53,708 nucleotides of DNA from Actinobacillus sp. (GCA_020026055.1 JAHHRA010000013.1:1-53708), one strand, 5' to 3'. Counted from the first letter of the stretch, positions 28,991-38,965 are shown. The notes: a model not told the origin generated them from the sequence alone. Made by a program: numbers and translations.

Positions 28991-30439
28991 GTGAATACCA
29001 AATCAACTTCTCCACATTCGCAACGTTCTTCACGCAAAAAAGATTTTTCTTCGCCTAAACTTGCTCAGATAGTTCCGCATTCAAATGAAGCAGAGCAGGC
29101 AGTATTAGGAAGTATTTTGCAAAATAATATGAACTGGGATGTCGTGTCTGAACGTGTATCAGAAGCAGATTTTTATACGCATCCACATCGTCTTATTTTT
29201 CAAGAAATAGAACGATTATTTAAAGCTAATAAACCTGTTGATATTCTTACGCTCGATGAATCGTTAAAAAATAAAAATCTTCAAGAGCAAGTAGGTGGTT
29301 TTGCTTATTTAGCTGAAATTGCTAACAACACACCACGTCTTTCCAATGTGAAAGCCTATGCTGATATTGTTCGCGATAATGCTGTTTTACGTGAACTTTT
29401 AGCCGTAAGCCATGGAATTGCGGAGCAATGTTATTCACGTGAAGGACAGGATGTAAAAGAAATTTTGGATAATGCGGAAACGGAAGTTTTTAAAATTGCT
29501 GAAAAACGAATGACTTCGGAGGAAGGTCCGAAAAATATTATTCCAATTTTAGATAAAACTATTGATCGTATCCAAGCTCTTTATGATCAATATGGAACGA
29601 ATGGCGATAATTTCTCAGCAACAGTAACAGGGTTGGATACAGGCTTTAAAGATCTCAATCGTAAAACCGCAGGTCTACAACCGTCAGATCTAGTGATCAT
29701 CGCCGCCCGTCCATCAATGGGAAAAACAACTTTTGCGATGAACTTATGTCAAAATGTTGCTTTAAGCCAAAATAAACCTGTTTTAGTATTTAGTTTAGAA
29801 ATGCCGGCTGAGCAAATTATGATGCGTATGCTGTCTGGTCTTTCACGGATTCGTCAGCAAGATTTAAGAACGGGAAAGTTAACTACAGAAGATTTTAGTA
29901 AGCTAACGCAATCAATTAATATTTTAAACCATTCTCCGAATTTATACATTGATGATTCATCAGGGTTGACACCAACAGAATTACGCGCCCGTGCCCGCCG
30001 TATTTACCGTGAGCATGGAGGTTTATCAATGATTATGGTGGATTATTTGCAATTAATGCGAGTACCAGGTTATTCTGAAAATCGCACTCTTGAAATTGCT
30101 GAGATTTCGCGTTCACTTAAAGCATTAGCTAAAGAATTGGAAGTACCTGTAGTTGCTCTTTCACAATTAAACCGTACTTTAGAAAATCGCCAAGATAAAC
30201 GTCCAGTGAACTCAGACCTGCGAGAATCAGGTGCGATTGAACAGGATGCAGATTTAATTATGTTTATTTATCGAGATGAAGTGTATAACCAAGATTCTGA
30301 AGACAAAGGCATTGCTGAAATTATTATTGGTAAACAGCGTAATGGTCCGATTGGTAGCATTAAATTATCGTTTTTAGGTGAATATTCATTATTCGCCGAT
30401 TATGCACCTGAATCCACTTATGTGAGTTCACATTATTAA
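28991..30439 (+). CDS. dnaB: Replicative DNA helicase DnaB
   Basis: DnaB is the hexameric helicase that unwinds the replication fork. The 482-residue protein has the N-terminal primase-interacting domain (PHSNEAEQAVLGSILQNN near 33-50), Walker A ARPSMGKTTFA near 236-246, Walker B MVDYLQLM, and the DnaB signature RESGAIEQDADLIMFIYRD. Translation starts at GTG 28991 with AGGA upstream. It is followed by alr after 18 bp and then pgi, the same order I recall in H. influenzae. No intein or truncation is seen. Confidence 0.97.
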   Translation: MNTKSTSPHSQRSSRKKDFSSPKLAQIVPHSNEAEQAVLGSILQNNMNWDVVSERVSEADFYTHPHRLIFQEIERLFKANKPVDILTLDESLKNKNLQEQVGGFAYLAEIANNTPRLSNVKAYADIVRDNAVLRELLAVSHGIAEQCYSREGQDVKEILDNAETEVFKIAEKRMTSEEGPKNIIPILDKTIDRIQALYDQYGTNGDNFSATVTGLDTGFKDLNRKTAGLQPSDLVIIAARPSMGKTTFAMNLCQNVALSQNKPVLVFSLEMPAEQIMMRMLSGLSRIRQQDLRTGKLTTEDFSKLTQSINILNHSPNLYIDDSSGLTPTELRARARRIYREHGGLSMIMVDYLQLMRVPGYSENRTLEIAEISRSLKALAKELEVPVVALSQLNRTLENRQDKRPVNSDLRESGAIEQDADLIMFIYRDEVYNQDSEDKGIAEIIIGKQRNGPIGSIKLSFLGEYSLFADYAPESTYVSSHY

Positions 30440-30457
30440 AAATATGAAGGATCAATT

Positions 30458-31537
30458 ATGCACGTTACTCCAGCTACTGCTAGAATTAGCTCACAAGCAT
30501 TAAAACACAATATCCAAACGATTAAACGCAAAGCACCGAATAGCAAAGTGATTGCTGTAGTCAAAGCCAATGCCTACGGACATGGAGTCGAATTTGTTTC
30601 GTCAGTGATTGAAAATGACGTTGATTGCTTTGGTGTCGCTCGTCTAGAAGAGGCATTACGTTTACGTTCAAATGGTATTACTAAGCCGATAGTATTGCTT
30701 GAAGGTTTTTTCGATGACAAAGCTTTGGCAATTATGGCTGTCAACAATATTCAAACTGTCGTACATAACCAAGAACAACTTCAAGCTTTGCAGCAAGCAA
30801 ATTTACCAAATAAATTAAAAATTTGGTTTAAAATTGACACTGGAATGCACCGCCTTGGTTTTAATTTTGATGAAGTTGAAAAATTCTATTATGCCTTGAC
30901 ACAGTGTCCGAATGTTGACGCTAATATTGGATTTATGAGCCATTTTAGCCGCGCTGACGAATTGAATTGTGATTACACTCGTCTACAATTGCAACGCTTC
31001 TTAGATGCTGTTGCAGGCAGAGGTGAACGCAGCATTGCTGCTTCTGGCGGGATTTTATTTTGGCAAGATTCACATTTAGAGTGGATTCGCCCTGGTATTA
31101 TTATGTACGGTATCTCGCCCAATAATGATGTATGTAGCACAAAAGATTTAAAACCTGTGATGACGCTTATTTCCTCACTTATTGCTGTTCGCAACTTAAA
31201 GAAAGACGAACCTGTTGGTTATGGAGGCACTTGGATAAGTGAACAAAATACTAAAATCGGGATCGTCGCGATTGGTTATGGTGATGGGTATCCACGAGAT
31301 ATGCCACAAGGAACTCCAGTCTTAATCAATGGTAGACGTGTGCCTGTGGTAGGAAGAGTTTCAATGGATATGCTTGCAGTGGATCTGGGGTTTGAAAGCG
31401 ACGATAAAGTTGGTGATGAAGTTATTTTATGGGGTGAAAATCTTCCTATTGAAGAAATCGCCGAAAAAAGTGGTATATTGACTTATGAGTTAATCACTAA
31501 ATTAACACCAAGGGTATTAACTGAATACGTAGATTAA
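30458..31537 (+). CDS. alr: Alanine racemase
   Basis: This PLP enzyme interconverts L- and D-alanine for peptidoglycan. The 359-residue protein has the PLP lysine in AVVKANAYGHG (Lys36), the TIM-barrel motif KIDTGMHRLGF, and the opposite catalytic Tyr in PVGYGGTW. The C-terminal domain includes GRVSMDMLAVDLG. AAGGA lies before ATG 30458. It lies between dnaB and pgi with short gaps, consistent with one transcript. Confidence 0.97.
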   Translation: MHVTPATARISSQALKHNIQTIKRKAPNSKVIAVVKANAYGHGVEFVSSVIENDVDCFGVARLEEALRLRSNGITKPIVLLEGFFDDKALAIMAVNNIQTVVHNQEQLQALQQANLPNKLKIWFKIDTGMHRLGFNFDEVEKFYYALTQCPNVDANIGFMSHFSRADELNCDYTRLQLQRFLDAVAGRGERSIAASGGILFWQDSHLEWIRPGIIMYGISPNNDVCSTKDLKPVMTLISSLIAVRNLKKDEPVGYGGTWISEQNTKIGIVAIGYGDGYPRDMPQGTPVLINGRRVPVVGRVSMDMLAVDLGFESDDKVGDEVILWGENLPIEEIAEKSGILTYELITKLTPRVLTEYVD

Positions 31538-31560
31538 TTTTACTTTAATGAGGAAAACAT

Positions 31561-33213
31561 ATGAAAAAAATAAATCCAACCCAAACGCAAGCTTGGTTAA
31601 AATTAGATGCACATCAAAAAGAACTTGCAGACAAGACGATCACTGATTTATTCCAACAAGATCCTCAACGTTTTCAAACATTCTCACTCAAATTTCAAGA
31701 TCAACTGCTTGTTGATTTCTCGAAAAACAAAGTTACTCAAGAAACTCTAGATTTGCTTATCCAGCTTGCTAACGAATGCGACTTAGCAAGTGCAAGAGAA
31801 GCAATGTTTTTGGGAAAGAAGATTAATCAAACTGAAAATCGTGCTGTATTGCATACAGCATTGCGTAATCGTGCTAACACACCTATTTTAGTAGATGGCA
31901 AAGATGTGATGCCAGAGATCAATGCTGTTTTGGCAAAAATGAAAAAATTTTGCGATGCTGTAATTTCAGGTGAATGGACAGGTTATACAGGTAAAGCGAT
32001 TACTGATATCATCAACATTGGTATTGGTGGCTCAGATTTAGGACCTTATATGGTGACTGAAGCCTTACATCCTTATAAAAATCATCTCAAAATGCATTTT
32101 GTCTCTAATGTAGATAGCACTCATATTGCAGAAGCTTTAAAACAATGTAATCCTGAAACTACACTCTTTTTAATCGCATCTAAAACTTTCACAACTCAAG
32201 AAACAATGACGAATGCTTATACAGCAAGAGATTGGTTGCTAAGTTTTGAATCTGATGAATGCATCATTGCTAAACATTTTGTTGCGTTATCGACAAACAC
32301 TCAAGCTGTGGCAGAATTTGGAATCGATCCTGACAATATGTTTGAATTTTGGGATTGGGTTGGCGGACGTTACTCACTTTGGTCAGCTATTGGACTTTCA
32401 ATTGCACTTTCCATTGGCTTTGAGAATTTCGAACAACTCTTAACAGGGGCATTTGAAATGGACAAACACTTTTACGCCACCGAATTCAGAAAAAATATTC
32501 CGATTTTGCTGGCGTTAATTGGTATTTGGAACTGCAATTTCTTAGGTGCAGAAACGGAAGCTATTCTGCCATACGACCAATGTATGCACCGCTTTGCAGC
32601 ATATTTCCAACAAGCCAATATGGAATCAAACGGCAAATCCGTTGATCGCAATGGTCAAAAAATTAACTACCAAACTGGACCTATCATCTGGGGTGAACCT
32701 GGTACAAATGGTCAACACGCTTTCTATCAATTGATTCACCAAGGCACAAAATTAATTCCATGCGATTTTATTGCTCCTGTCCGTGGCATTAATGATGTTT
32801 TTGATCACCGCCAAAAATTATTGGCAAATTTCTTTGCTCAAACCGAAGCCTTAGCCTTCGGCAAATCAGCAGATGAAGTGAAACGTGAATTTGCACAAGC
32901 AGGAAAAGCGTGGGACGTTGTGAAAGATATTGTGCCGTTTAAAGTTTTCGATGGCGATAAACCAACGAATTCCATCTTATTGCAAACAATTTCACCATTT
33001 AATTTAGGTGTGTTAATTGCGATGTACGAACATAAAATCTTTGTACAGGGCGTCATTTTTAATATTTACAGTTTTGATCAGTGGGGAGTCGAACTCGGAA
33101 AACAACTTGCTAGCCGCATTCTACCTGAACTTAAAAACAACAATACAATAACTTCACACGATAGCTCAACTAATGGCTTGATCAATCAATATAAAGCTTG
33201 GCGTGAAAAATAA
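31561..33213 (+). CDS. pgi: Glucose-6-phosphate isomerase
   Basis: The enzyme interconverts glucose-6-phosphate and fructose-6-phosphate. The 550-residue protein is full length and shows IGIGGSDLGPYMV, SKTFTTQET, the catalytic region GEPGTNGQHAFYQLIHQGTK, and the C-terminal signature SFDQWGVELGKQLA. GAGGAA precedes ATG 31561. Within the gene, 32474-32515 reads as a near-consensus copy of the dispersed palindromic element, but the encoded KNIPILLALIGIW is normal for the family, so it is not an insertion. The phosphohexomutase gene follows immediately. Confidence 0.97.
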   Translation: MKKINPTQTQAWLKLDAHQKELADKTITDLFQQDPQRFQTFSLKFQDQLLVDFSKNKVTQETLDLLIQLANECDLASAREAMFLGKKINQTENRAVLHTALRNRANTPILVDGKDVMPEINAVLAKMKKFCDAVISGEWTGYTGKAITDIINIGIGGSDLGPYMVTEALHPYKNHLKMHFVSNVDSTHIAEALKQCNPETTLFLIASKTFTTQETMTNAYTARDWLLSFESDECIIAKHFVALSTNTQAVAEFGIDPDNMFEFWDWVGGRYSLWSAIGLSIALSIGFENFEQLLTGAFEMDKHFYATEFRKNIPILLALIGIWNCNFLGAETEAILPYDQCMHRFAAYFQQANMESNGKSVDRNGQKINYQTGPIIWGEPGTNGQHAFYQLIHQGTKLIPCDFIAPVRGINDVFDHRQKLLANFFAQTEALAFGKSADEVKREFAQAGKAWDVVKDIVPFKVFDGDKPTNSILLQTISPFNLGVLIAMYEHKIFVQGVIFNIYSFDQWGVELGKQLASRILPELKNNNTITSHDSSTNGLINQYKAWREK

Positions 33214-33228
33214 ATGATCGGAGGAAAA

Positions 33229-34863
33229 ATGACAGATATAATCCAATTAGCTAACCGATGGCTAGTACAAGATCCCGATGCAGAAACCCGTGAAGAATTA
33301 CAAAGACTCATTGCCCAAAATGACATCAATGCACTCAATGCACGTTTTAATGGTCGTCTTCAATTTGGGACTGCGGGTTTACGTGGTCGCTTGCAAGCAG
33401 GGTCGATGGGGATGAATCGCGTCCTCGTCGGACAAGCAGCAGCAGGATTAGCACGCTTCTTGCTCGCTCGAGCAAAACCAAAACAAAAACTCAGCATCGT
33501 GATTGGCTACGATGGTCGTAAAAATTCACTTCGCTTTGCACAAGATACTGCGGAAATTATGCAAGCGGCAGGTATTGACGCTTACTTGATGCCGAGTATG
33601 CGTCCAACGCCTGTTTTGGCATTTGCTGTTCGCCATATGCACGCCAGCGCGGGAGTGATGGTAACAGCAAGCCACAACCCACCTGAAGATAATGGTTACA
33701 AAGTTTACTTAGGCGATGAAGACGATGGAGCTCAAATTGTTGCACCAGACGACAAATTGATCGCTGAACAAATCCAATGGGTCGCTGATAATCAAAAAGT
33801 CAATGAATTACCGCGAAGCCTAGATTATAAAATGATCCCACAAACAGTGATCGACACTTACATCGATCGTAGTGCAAGCCTTTTTACTGCACCAATTGCA
33901 AATTACAAATATGTTTACACTGCAATGCATGGTGTCGGAAAAGAAACTTTGCTCGCGGTGTTAGCTAAAGCGGGAATGCCTGCTCCTGTCTTAGTTGAAG
34001 CACAATGTGAACCTGACGGTACTTTCCCAACAGTTGCTTTCCCGAATCCAGAAGAAAAAGGGGCATTAGATTTAGCTATTGCCAGAGCTCAAGCCATTGA
34101 TGCGGAATTTATCGTTGCCAACGATCCTGATGCAGACCGTTTAGCAGTTGCTATCAAAGATGCTGATGGCAACTGGTCAACGTTACACGGCAACCAAGTC
34201 GGATTATATTTTGGCTACTTCATCGGCAAGAATGCTCAAGCTGAAAACAAAACTGGCACGCTTGGCTGTTCACTCGTCTCAAGTCCTCTTCTTAGTAAAG
34301 TTGCCAACACCCTCGGCTTACAACACCAAGAAACTCTCACTGGTTTCAAATATATCGGACGGATACCAAATTTAATTTTTGGTTTTGAAGAAGCCCTCGG
34401 TTATTTAGTTAACCCAGAGGTTGCTCATGATAAAGATGGTATCTCTGCAATCGCTTGTTTCTTAAATTTAATCAATAGTTTAAAGTCTGAGGGCAAAACT
34501 TTTGCTGAATTTCAACAAGAATTTATTGATAAATTCGGTGCTGCCTATAGTGACCAATTAAGCTTACGTGTTGCAGATTTAGATCGCATTCAGCGCATCT
34601 TGAAAGCCGTACGTGCGGCCCCTTTTCAAACCATCGGTGACATTAAAGTCGAGCAATATATCGATCATCTCCAAACTGAAAAACAAAATAACATATTGGT
34701 TTTCCATTTGGCTGGCGGTCAACGAGTCATCCTTCGACCATCAGGGACTGAACCTAAGCTTAAAATTTATCTTGACACCAACGGCACTACTCTCAATAAA
34801 GCTAAAACACTTTGTGCCATAATTAAAACCAGCTTACAACAATTTGTAGAAAGCATTGATTAA
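33229..34863 (+). CDS. Phosphohexomutase (phosphoglucomutase/phosphomannomutase family)
   Basis: The 544-residue enzyme moves phosphate between C1 and C6 of hexoses. It has the phosphoserine loop TASHNPPEDNGYKVY, the metal loop DPDADR, the sugar-specificity loop GFEEALGY and the phosphate site RPSGTEPKLKIY, in the usual order. It resembles the ManB/YhxB-type mutases. I choose ATG 33229 because GGAGG (33220-33224) is four bases upstream; the in-frame ATG at 33214, right after the pgi stop, has none. Following pgi, it links glycolysis to nucleotide-sugar supply. The substrate preference is not certain. Confidence 0.9.
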   Translation: MTDIIQLANRWLVQDPDAETREELQRLIAQNDINALNARFNGRLQFGTAGLRGRLQAGSMGMNRVLVGQAAAGLARFLLARAKPKQKLSIVIGYDGRKNSLRFAQDTAEIMQAAGIDAYLMPSMRPTPVLAFAVRHMHASAGVMVTASHNPPEDNGYKVYLGDEDDGAQIVAPDDKLIAEQIQWVADNQKVNELPRSLDYKMIPQTVIDTYIDRSASLFTAPIANYKYVYTAMHGVGKETLLAVLAKAGMPAPVLVEAQCEPDGTFPTVAFPNPEEKGALDLAIARAQAIDAEFIVANDPDADRLAVAIKDADGNWSTLHGNQVGLYFGYFIGKNAQAENKTGTLGCSLVSSPLLSKVANTLGLQHQETLTGFKYIGRIPNLIFGFEEALGYLVNPEVAHDKDGISAIACFLNLINSLKSEGKTFAEFQQEFIDKFGAAYSDQLSLRVADLDRIQRILKAVRAAPFQTIGDIKVEQYIDHLQTEKQNNILVFHLAGGQRVILRPSGTEPKLKIYLDTNGTTLNKAKTLCAIIKTSLQQFVESID

Positions 34864-34886
34864 CTTCATTGCGTTTTAAGCGAAAT

Positions 34887-34963
34887 AAAACCCCAAAATC
34901 TGGCATTAACTCCAAAAGTTGGATACAACTTTTGGAGTGACCTCAGTCAGTTTGGGGTTTTAT
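34887..34963 (+). terminator. Nested double-hairpin terminator
   Basis: The outer arms AAAACCCCAAA (34887-34897) and TTTGGGGTTTT (34951-34961) enclose an inner perfect hairpin ACTCCAAAAGTTG (34909-34921) / CAACTTTTGGAGT (34926-34938) with a four-base loop. It follows the phosphohexomutase and should stop its transcript; the structure is more elaborate than a simple terminator. Confidence 0.75.
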
Positions 34964-34966
34964 GTT

Positions 34967-34995
34967 ACGCCCTAAATTTCAGAAAAGTTTTCTGA
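34967..34995. repeat. Palindromic-family half element
   Basis: ACGCCCTAAATTTCAG followed by AAAAGTTTTCTGAC is one arm and centre of the dispersed element, between the nested terminator and the phosphoethanolamine transferase stop. The rest of the gap to 35140 holds no gene. Confidence 0.5.
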
Positions 34996-35140
34996 CAAAA
35001 ACTAACAATATTTTGAGCGTCTTTTTTGATTAGCGTAAGCTCAAACAAAACACTGCAATGTTTTAAAGGCGTAATTTGTTTTTTTAAGTTTACAATCTAA
35101 GCCTGTAAGCGACGTCTATTGAGCAATTTTGTAACGTTCA

Positions 35141-36712
35141 TTATTTAATTAACATAAGTGCCTTATGCGGTTCAACTTCAAAATACCCATCGTCGCCCGT
35201 CAATAGCCTACTGTTAATGTAGCCCTTGCGACAGTTCGCAAGCGGCATATCGAACCCCAACAATTGCACGATAAAAGTCGCAACTTGTTGATGGAACATT
35301 TGATCACAGATTCTAAAATTCTCCATTAAAGCTTGTACTTTTTTATTTGGTGAATAAATAAAAAGTGGTACTAAATAATTGCTTTTTTCCGTCGTACCCT
35401 GATTAGCATGTTTATCCGTTACATATTGCCCGTGGTCGGACGTATAAATCAGCACCCAATCATCACTTTTTTGTTTTTCCAAATAAGTGAATACTTTTTT
35501 AATCAATAAATCAGTGTTGTAGATAGTATTGTCATAATTATCCAAAGGCGTATTTCGCTTAAAAATCTTATCTTTTTCAGTTAAATATTCACCATAAACT
35601 GCATGAGATCCACGTTGATGTAGCACAATAAAATGTGAACCTTGATTGAGATTAATTTTCTCAAACCACGGTAACAACAAATGATCGTTCATCCCTTGGT
35701 TAAAGTCATAACCGAAATGCGTTGGAAAGCGTAAATCCTCAATCCAACGATTACCGATTAAATTCATCATTGCCATTTGGGTTTCTGGTTGTGCTGAATA
35801 AAAGAAAGTGTGGAAGCCCGCTTTTTGTGCGAGATTAAATAAATTAGTTTTGCCTGAAATAATCTGCTCAAGCCCGTTTGGTTTCGGCACTGCATTAAAA
35901 AAAGCTGGCAACGAAATCGCTGTTCCTAATCCTGCACAATAAGTTTCTTTTAATAAGCTCATTGGATGAGTTTGAGATATCGTATTTAAAAATGGCGTTG
36001 TTGAACGAGTGTAGCCAAAAGCACTCATATGATATGTCGTTGCGGATTCTCCTTGAATCAAAATAATATTTTTCACTAACGGCGAATGGAGTTGTTTAGG
36101 TGTATTGTGTTGATATTTTGGTACATCGGATAATTGAAAAATCTCATAAGGCAACACTTTACCAATTGCATTGCCGAGAGCAAAATAATTGACTTTGATG
36201 CGAGAATAACTGGCTTTCGCCGTGATACCAAATTCTTGGTTGCTGAAAAAAGAGCGTACAAAAATATAAATAAACAAAGAATAAAAAAGTGCATCTACTT
36301 GCCAATATCGTTTCGTTGCACCTTTACCAAAGAAAATAAATAAAGCAATATCAAACAACGACCAGAGAATATTTAGTGTAAATTGCCCTGCTGCGATCAT
36401 CGCTGATCCTGCGTGCCATACTTCGTAATATTCTTTAAACATTAAGAAATAATTCGTGCCGTTAATCCAATTCAAATAAAATGCTTGATGAATGTTATTA
36501 ACCAAGGTACAAGTGACAAAAAATCCCAAAATCACCCCACGTGTAATAGGGTGCTTTGCAAAATAATAAATTCCTAATACTAAAAACAATAAAATAAAAC
36601 TTTCGAAGTAGTCTCGTAAAGGTGTGATTTTAAAAAAATGACGATATGCGATTTCACTCGCAAGGAGCAACAACGCCCCTACGCTAATTCTGAGAGCTTG
36701 ACTTTTATTCAT
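35141..36712 (-). CDS. Phosphoethanolamine transferase, EptA/Lpt type
   Basis: The 523-residue inner membrane enzyme has about five N-terminal membrane helices (to about 160) and a periplasmic sulfatase-fold catalytic domain. Family landmarks are NIILIQGESATTYHMSAFGY (metal-binding Glu in GES), the nucleophile Thr in LGTAISLPAFFNA, HQRGSHAVY, and the metal-binding TSDHGQYV. Such enzymes add phosphoethanolamine from phosphatidylethanolamine to lipid A or LPS core; the acceptor cannot be read from the sequence. AAGGAGG precedes ATG 36712. A large palindrome lies 31 bp upstream of the start. It is the last chromosomal gene before the mobile element. Confidence 0.9.
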   Translation of the reverse strand: MNKSQALRISVGALLLLASEIAYRHFFKITPLRDYFESFILLFLVLGIYYFAKHPITRGVILGFFVTCTLVNNIHQAFYLNWINGTNYFLMFKEYYEVWHAGSAMIAAGQFTLNILWSLFDIALFIFFGKGATKRYWQVDALFYSLFIYIFVRSFFSNQEFGITAKASYSRIKVNYFALGNAIGKVLPYEIFQLSDVPKYQHNTPKQLHSPLVKNIILIQGESATTYHMSAFGYTRSTTPFLNTISQTHPMSLLKETYCAGLGTAISLPAFFNAVPKPNGLEQIISGKTNLFNLAQKAGFHTFFYSAQPETQMAMMNLIGNRWIEDLRFPTHFGYDFNQGMNDHLLLPWFEKINLNQGSHFIVLHQRGSHAVYGEYLTEKDKIFKRNTPLDNYDNTIYNTDLLIKKVFTYLEKQKSDDWVLIYTSDHGQYVTDKHANQGTTEKSNYLVPLFIYSPNKKVQALMENFRICDQMFHQQVATFIVQLLGFDMPLANCRKGYINSRLLTGDDGYFEVEPHKALMLIK

Positions 36713-36742
36713 TATTTTCCTCCTTTAGATAAAGTTGCAAAA

Positions 36743-36787
36743 TCACGCCTCGAATTTCGGAAAAATTTTTCCGATTTTCGAGGCGTG
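36743..36787. repeat. Longest copy of the palindromic family
   Basis: Two 23-bp arms, TCACGCCTCGAA... and ...TTCGAGGCGTGA, pair with only two mismatches around an AAAAATTTTT centre. It lies 31 bp upstream of the phosphoethanolamine transferase start, so here it is not a terminator of an upstream gene on that strand. It is the last copy before the mobile element. Confidence 0.8.
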
Positions 36788-36860
36788 AAAATCACTCAAT
36801 TATATCTTATTAGCTTAACTTATTGATATTTAAATATAATTATCTAGGTTAAACTTAATA

Positions 36861-36882
36861 ATACCGTCAAAAATACCGACAG
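36861..36882. repeat. Left-end ATACCGTC repeat (putative attL region)
   Basis: ATACCGTC (36861-36868) and ATACCGACAG (36873-36882) are spaced 12 bp apart start to start, exactly like the pair at 49310-49331 next to the integrase. I take them as the left integrase-binding or attachment site. Confidence 0.55.
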
Positions 36883-37108
36883 TTTAATGTTATAGTATTG
36901 ATCGGTTATAGAATAGACTAGTATTTCTAGTAGAAAATCTAAAATTTCTTTTTCTCCAAAAAATATGCACCTTATTCAAACCTGAATAGGTTGTTATAAA
37001 TAAAAACATTAAATTTATTGATTTATTTTTGACAATAAACTATCAGGTTAATTACATAACATAGATAGCTAATTTAGTAATTTTTTTTATGTACTGATGA
37101 GTTATGAG

Positions 37109-38965
37109 TTATGAGTTATTTTTATACTCAATCCATCTTTCATGTAAATTTTTTAGTTTAGGATCAGATTCTAGTACTTTTTCAAACTTTTTTCCCCACA
37201 ATTCTAACTGTTCTAAAAGCTCAGTATCATTATTTGATATTATTATATTCCTGTTCTTATTATATATCTGAATATCTGACTTGCTAATATTAAAAATATT
37301 AGGATTAAATTTGAATATTTCATCAAATATTATATTTATCATGTCTTCTTTTCGCTTTGTAAGATTGAAAGTCTGATCTTCAATATATTTTTCTAATGTT
37401 TGATTTATTTTAATATCTGAAATTTCTTTTAATATTCTTACTTTTTCAAATATGCTTTTATCTTTTAATACTTCTGAATTTATATATTCAGTGGTAAGAG
37501 ATAAATTCCATATTGAGGAGTTTTCAGTAGAACCATCGTCAGAATTAAGATGTTCAATAGTTAAGTTATTAGCGTTTATTTCACTATCTATCTGATTTAA
37601 AAGACAAATACGCTCTAAAATATATTTTACTAATCTTGAATTCTTTTTTAACGAGGGATCTTTATTGGAGTATTTAAAAGAATTATTAAATTCAAACGTT
37701 GATTTGTAATCCTTTCCGTTTATATATTTTTCTATTTCATGCATAAAACCAGAGAATATAAATTTAAATCTATTATTAGTAGTACAATTATATACTTCAT
37801 ATGATATGTTACTAATGATATTATCAGTTCTATTACTAGTTTGTTGCGTAGTGTTAAATATAAAGAAAAAGTTTAATATTTCATTTAGTGCTTTATCTTT
37901 TATGTCTTGGTCTATTATTTCTTTTTTATAAAGAACCAAGATGGCACATACTAAAGCTCTTATTTGTTGGTTTCTTTTTATATTAAAGTATTTTATTATA
38001 TGATCGTTAGTATCTGGTTTTGAAATTTCTTGATAAATTTTTGAGAATGAATTTAAATCTTCCAAGAATTTATTTAAGTCATTTATTTTAACTTCTTCTT
38101 TTATTAATCTATAAATTGAGTTTTGATTATCTGCATTTTTTTCGATATAGCATTTTGCGAAATGTTGTATTAGTAAATCAGGGTCATTTAAATGTTGTAT
38201 ATTATTTTGAATATTTCTCCATTTATCTTTTGCTTGGTCAATAAATTCATTTTCTCTTGGTTGTATATATTTCATTATATGATTTTTTAGTAATTCAATT
38301 TGCTTTAATTTTTGTCCTCTGGCATTTAAAACTTCAAAAATATTATATATTTCTTCATCTTCACCAGAAATAATTTCTACTATATTTACTGAGAGTAGTT
38401 TATTTAGTAGTTTATCAATATATTCATAATTTTGTTCTTTAAGGTTGTTATCAAAATACATAAATGCACAATAGAGCTTATTACTTTTGTCAATATTGCG
38501 GCTTTGTGATGCTGCATCAATAATTTCTTTTAAGTCATTATTGTACAATTCATTATTAATTAATATTTCTCTATTTGAATCTTTTGTCAAAGACGTCAAG
38601 AAACTTTCATATATATAATTACTTATATCCTTTTTATTGTTTTGATTACTGTTATATGATCTTTTGATATTCTTGTATATTGCTATTAATAGCAGATATA
38701 TAGTCATTAATCTTTGTTGGCCATCAATTATTTCATAAAGGTCTAGACCATTATCTTTATTTTTTGTTTGATTTAAAACAATAGTTCCTAAAAAATGTGA
38801 CCATGGGATATCATTGCTATTTTGGAGAGTGAACTCTAGATCTATCCATAATTCTTTCCAATTTATCTCTGACCAAACATAATCACGTTGATATCTTGGA
38901 ACTGAATATATTGCAGCCCGTTGAAAAATATTTTCTATCTTTCTATTTTCAGTAGTAAATGCCAT
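37109..38965 (-). CDS. DUF262 protein with HNH-like C-terminus, probable defence nuclease
   Basis: The 618-residue protein starts with a DUF262 domain: SVPRYQRDYVW near 21-31 and the DGQQR motif at 81-85 (the ParB/Srx-like NTP-binding site). The C-terminal part has IEHLN (His472) and SIWNLSL (Asn487), spaced like the degenerate HNH of DUF1524. This order is found in GmrSD-type modification-dependent restriction enzymes and other phage-defence proteins. Role by analogy: NTP-driven DNA cleavage, perhaps of modified phage DNA. It is cargo at the left end of the element, very AT-rich, transcribed alone, and separated by 314 bp from two rightward small genes. The defence role is inference. Confidence 0.72.
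   Translation of the reverse strand: MAFTTENRKIENIFQRAAIYSVPRYQRDYVWSEINWKELWIDLEFTLQNSNDIPWSHFLGTIVLNQTKNKDNGLDLYEIIDGQQRLMTIYLLLIAIYKNIKRSYNSNQNNKKDISNYIYESFLTSLTKDSNREILINNELYNNDLKEIIDAASQSRNIDKSNKLYCAFMYFDNNLKEQNYEYIDKLLNKLLSVNIVEIISGEDEEIYNIFEVLNARGQKLKQIELLKNHIMKYIQPRENEFIDQAKDKWRNIQNNIQHLNDPDLLIQHFAKCYIEKNADNQNSIYRLIKEEVKINDLNKFLEDLNSFSKIYQEISKPDTNDHIIKYFNIKRNQQIRALVCAILVLYKKEIIDQDIKDKALNEILNFFFIFNTTQQTSNRTDNIISNISYEVYNCTTNNRFKFIFSGFMHEIEKYINGKDYKSTFEFNNSFKYSNKDPSLKKNSRLVKYILERICLLNQIDSEINANNLTIEHLNSDDGSTENSSIWNLSLTTEYINSEVLKDKSIFEKVRILKEISDIKINQTLEKYIEDQTFNLTKRKEDMINIIFDEIFKFNPNIFNISKSDIQIYNKNRNIIISNNDTELLEQLELWGKKFEKVLESDPKLKNLHERWIEYKNNS

Noticed and set aside
36793..36800. CACTCAAT shared with the guaA 3' end as the attachment core
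   Set aside because: Eight bases are too few to trust; the longer ATACCGTC repeats are a better, though still unproved, boundary.
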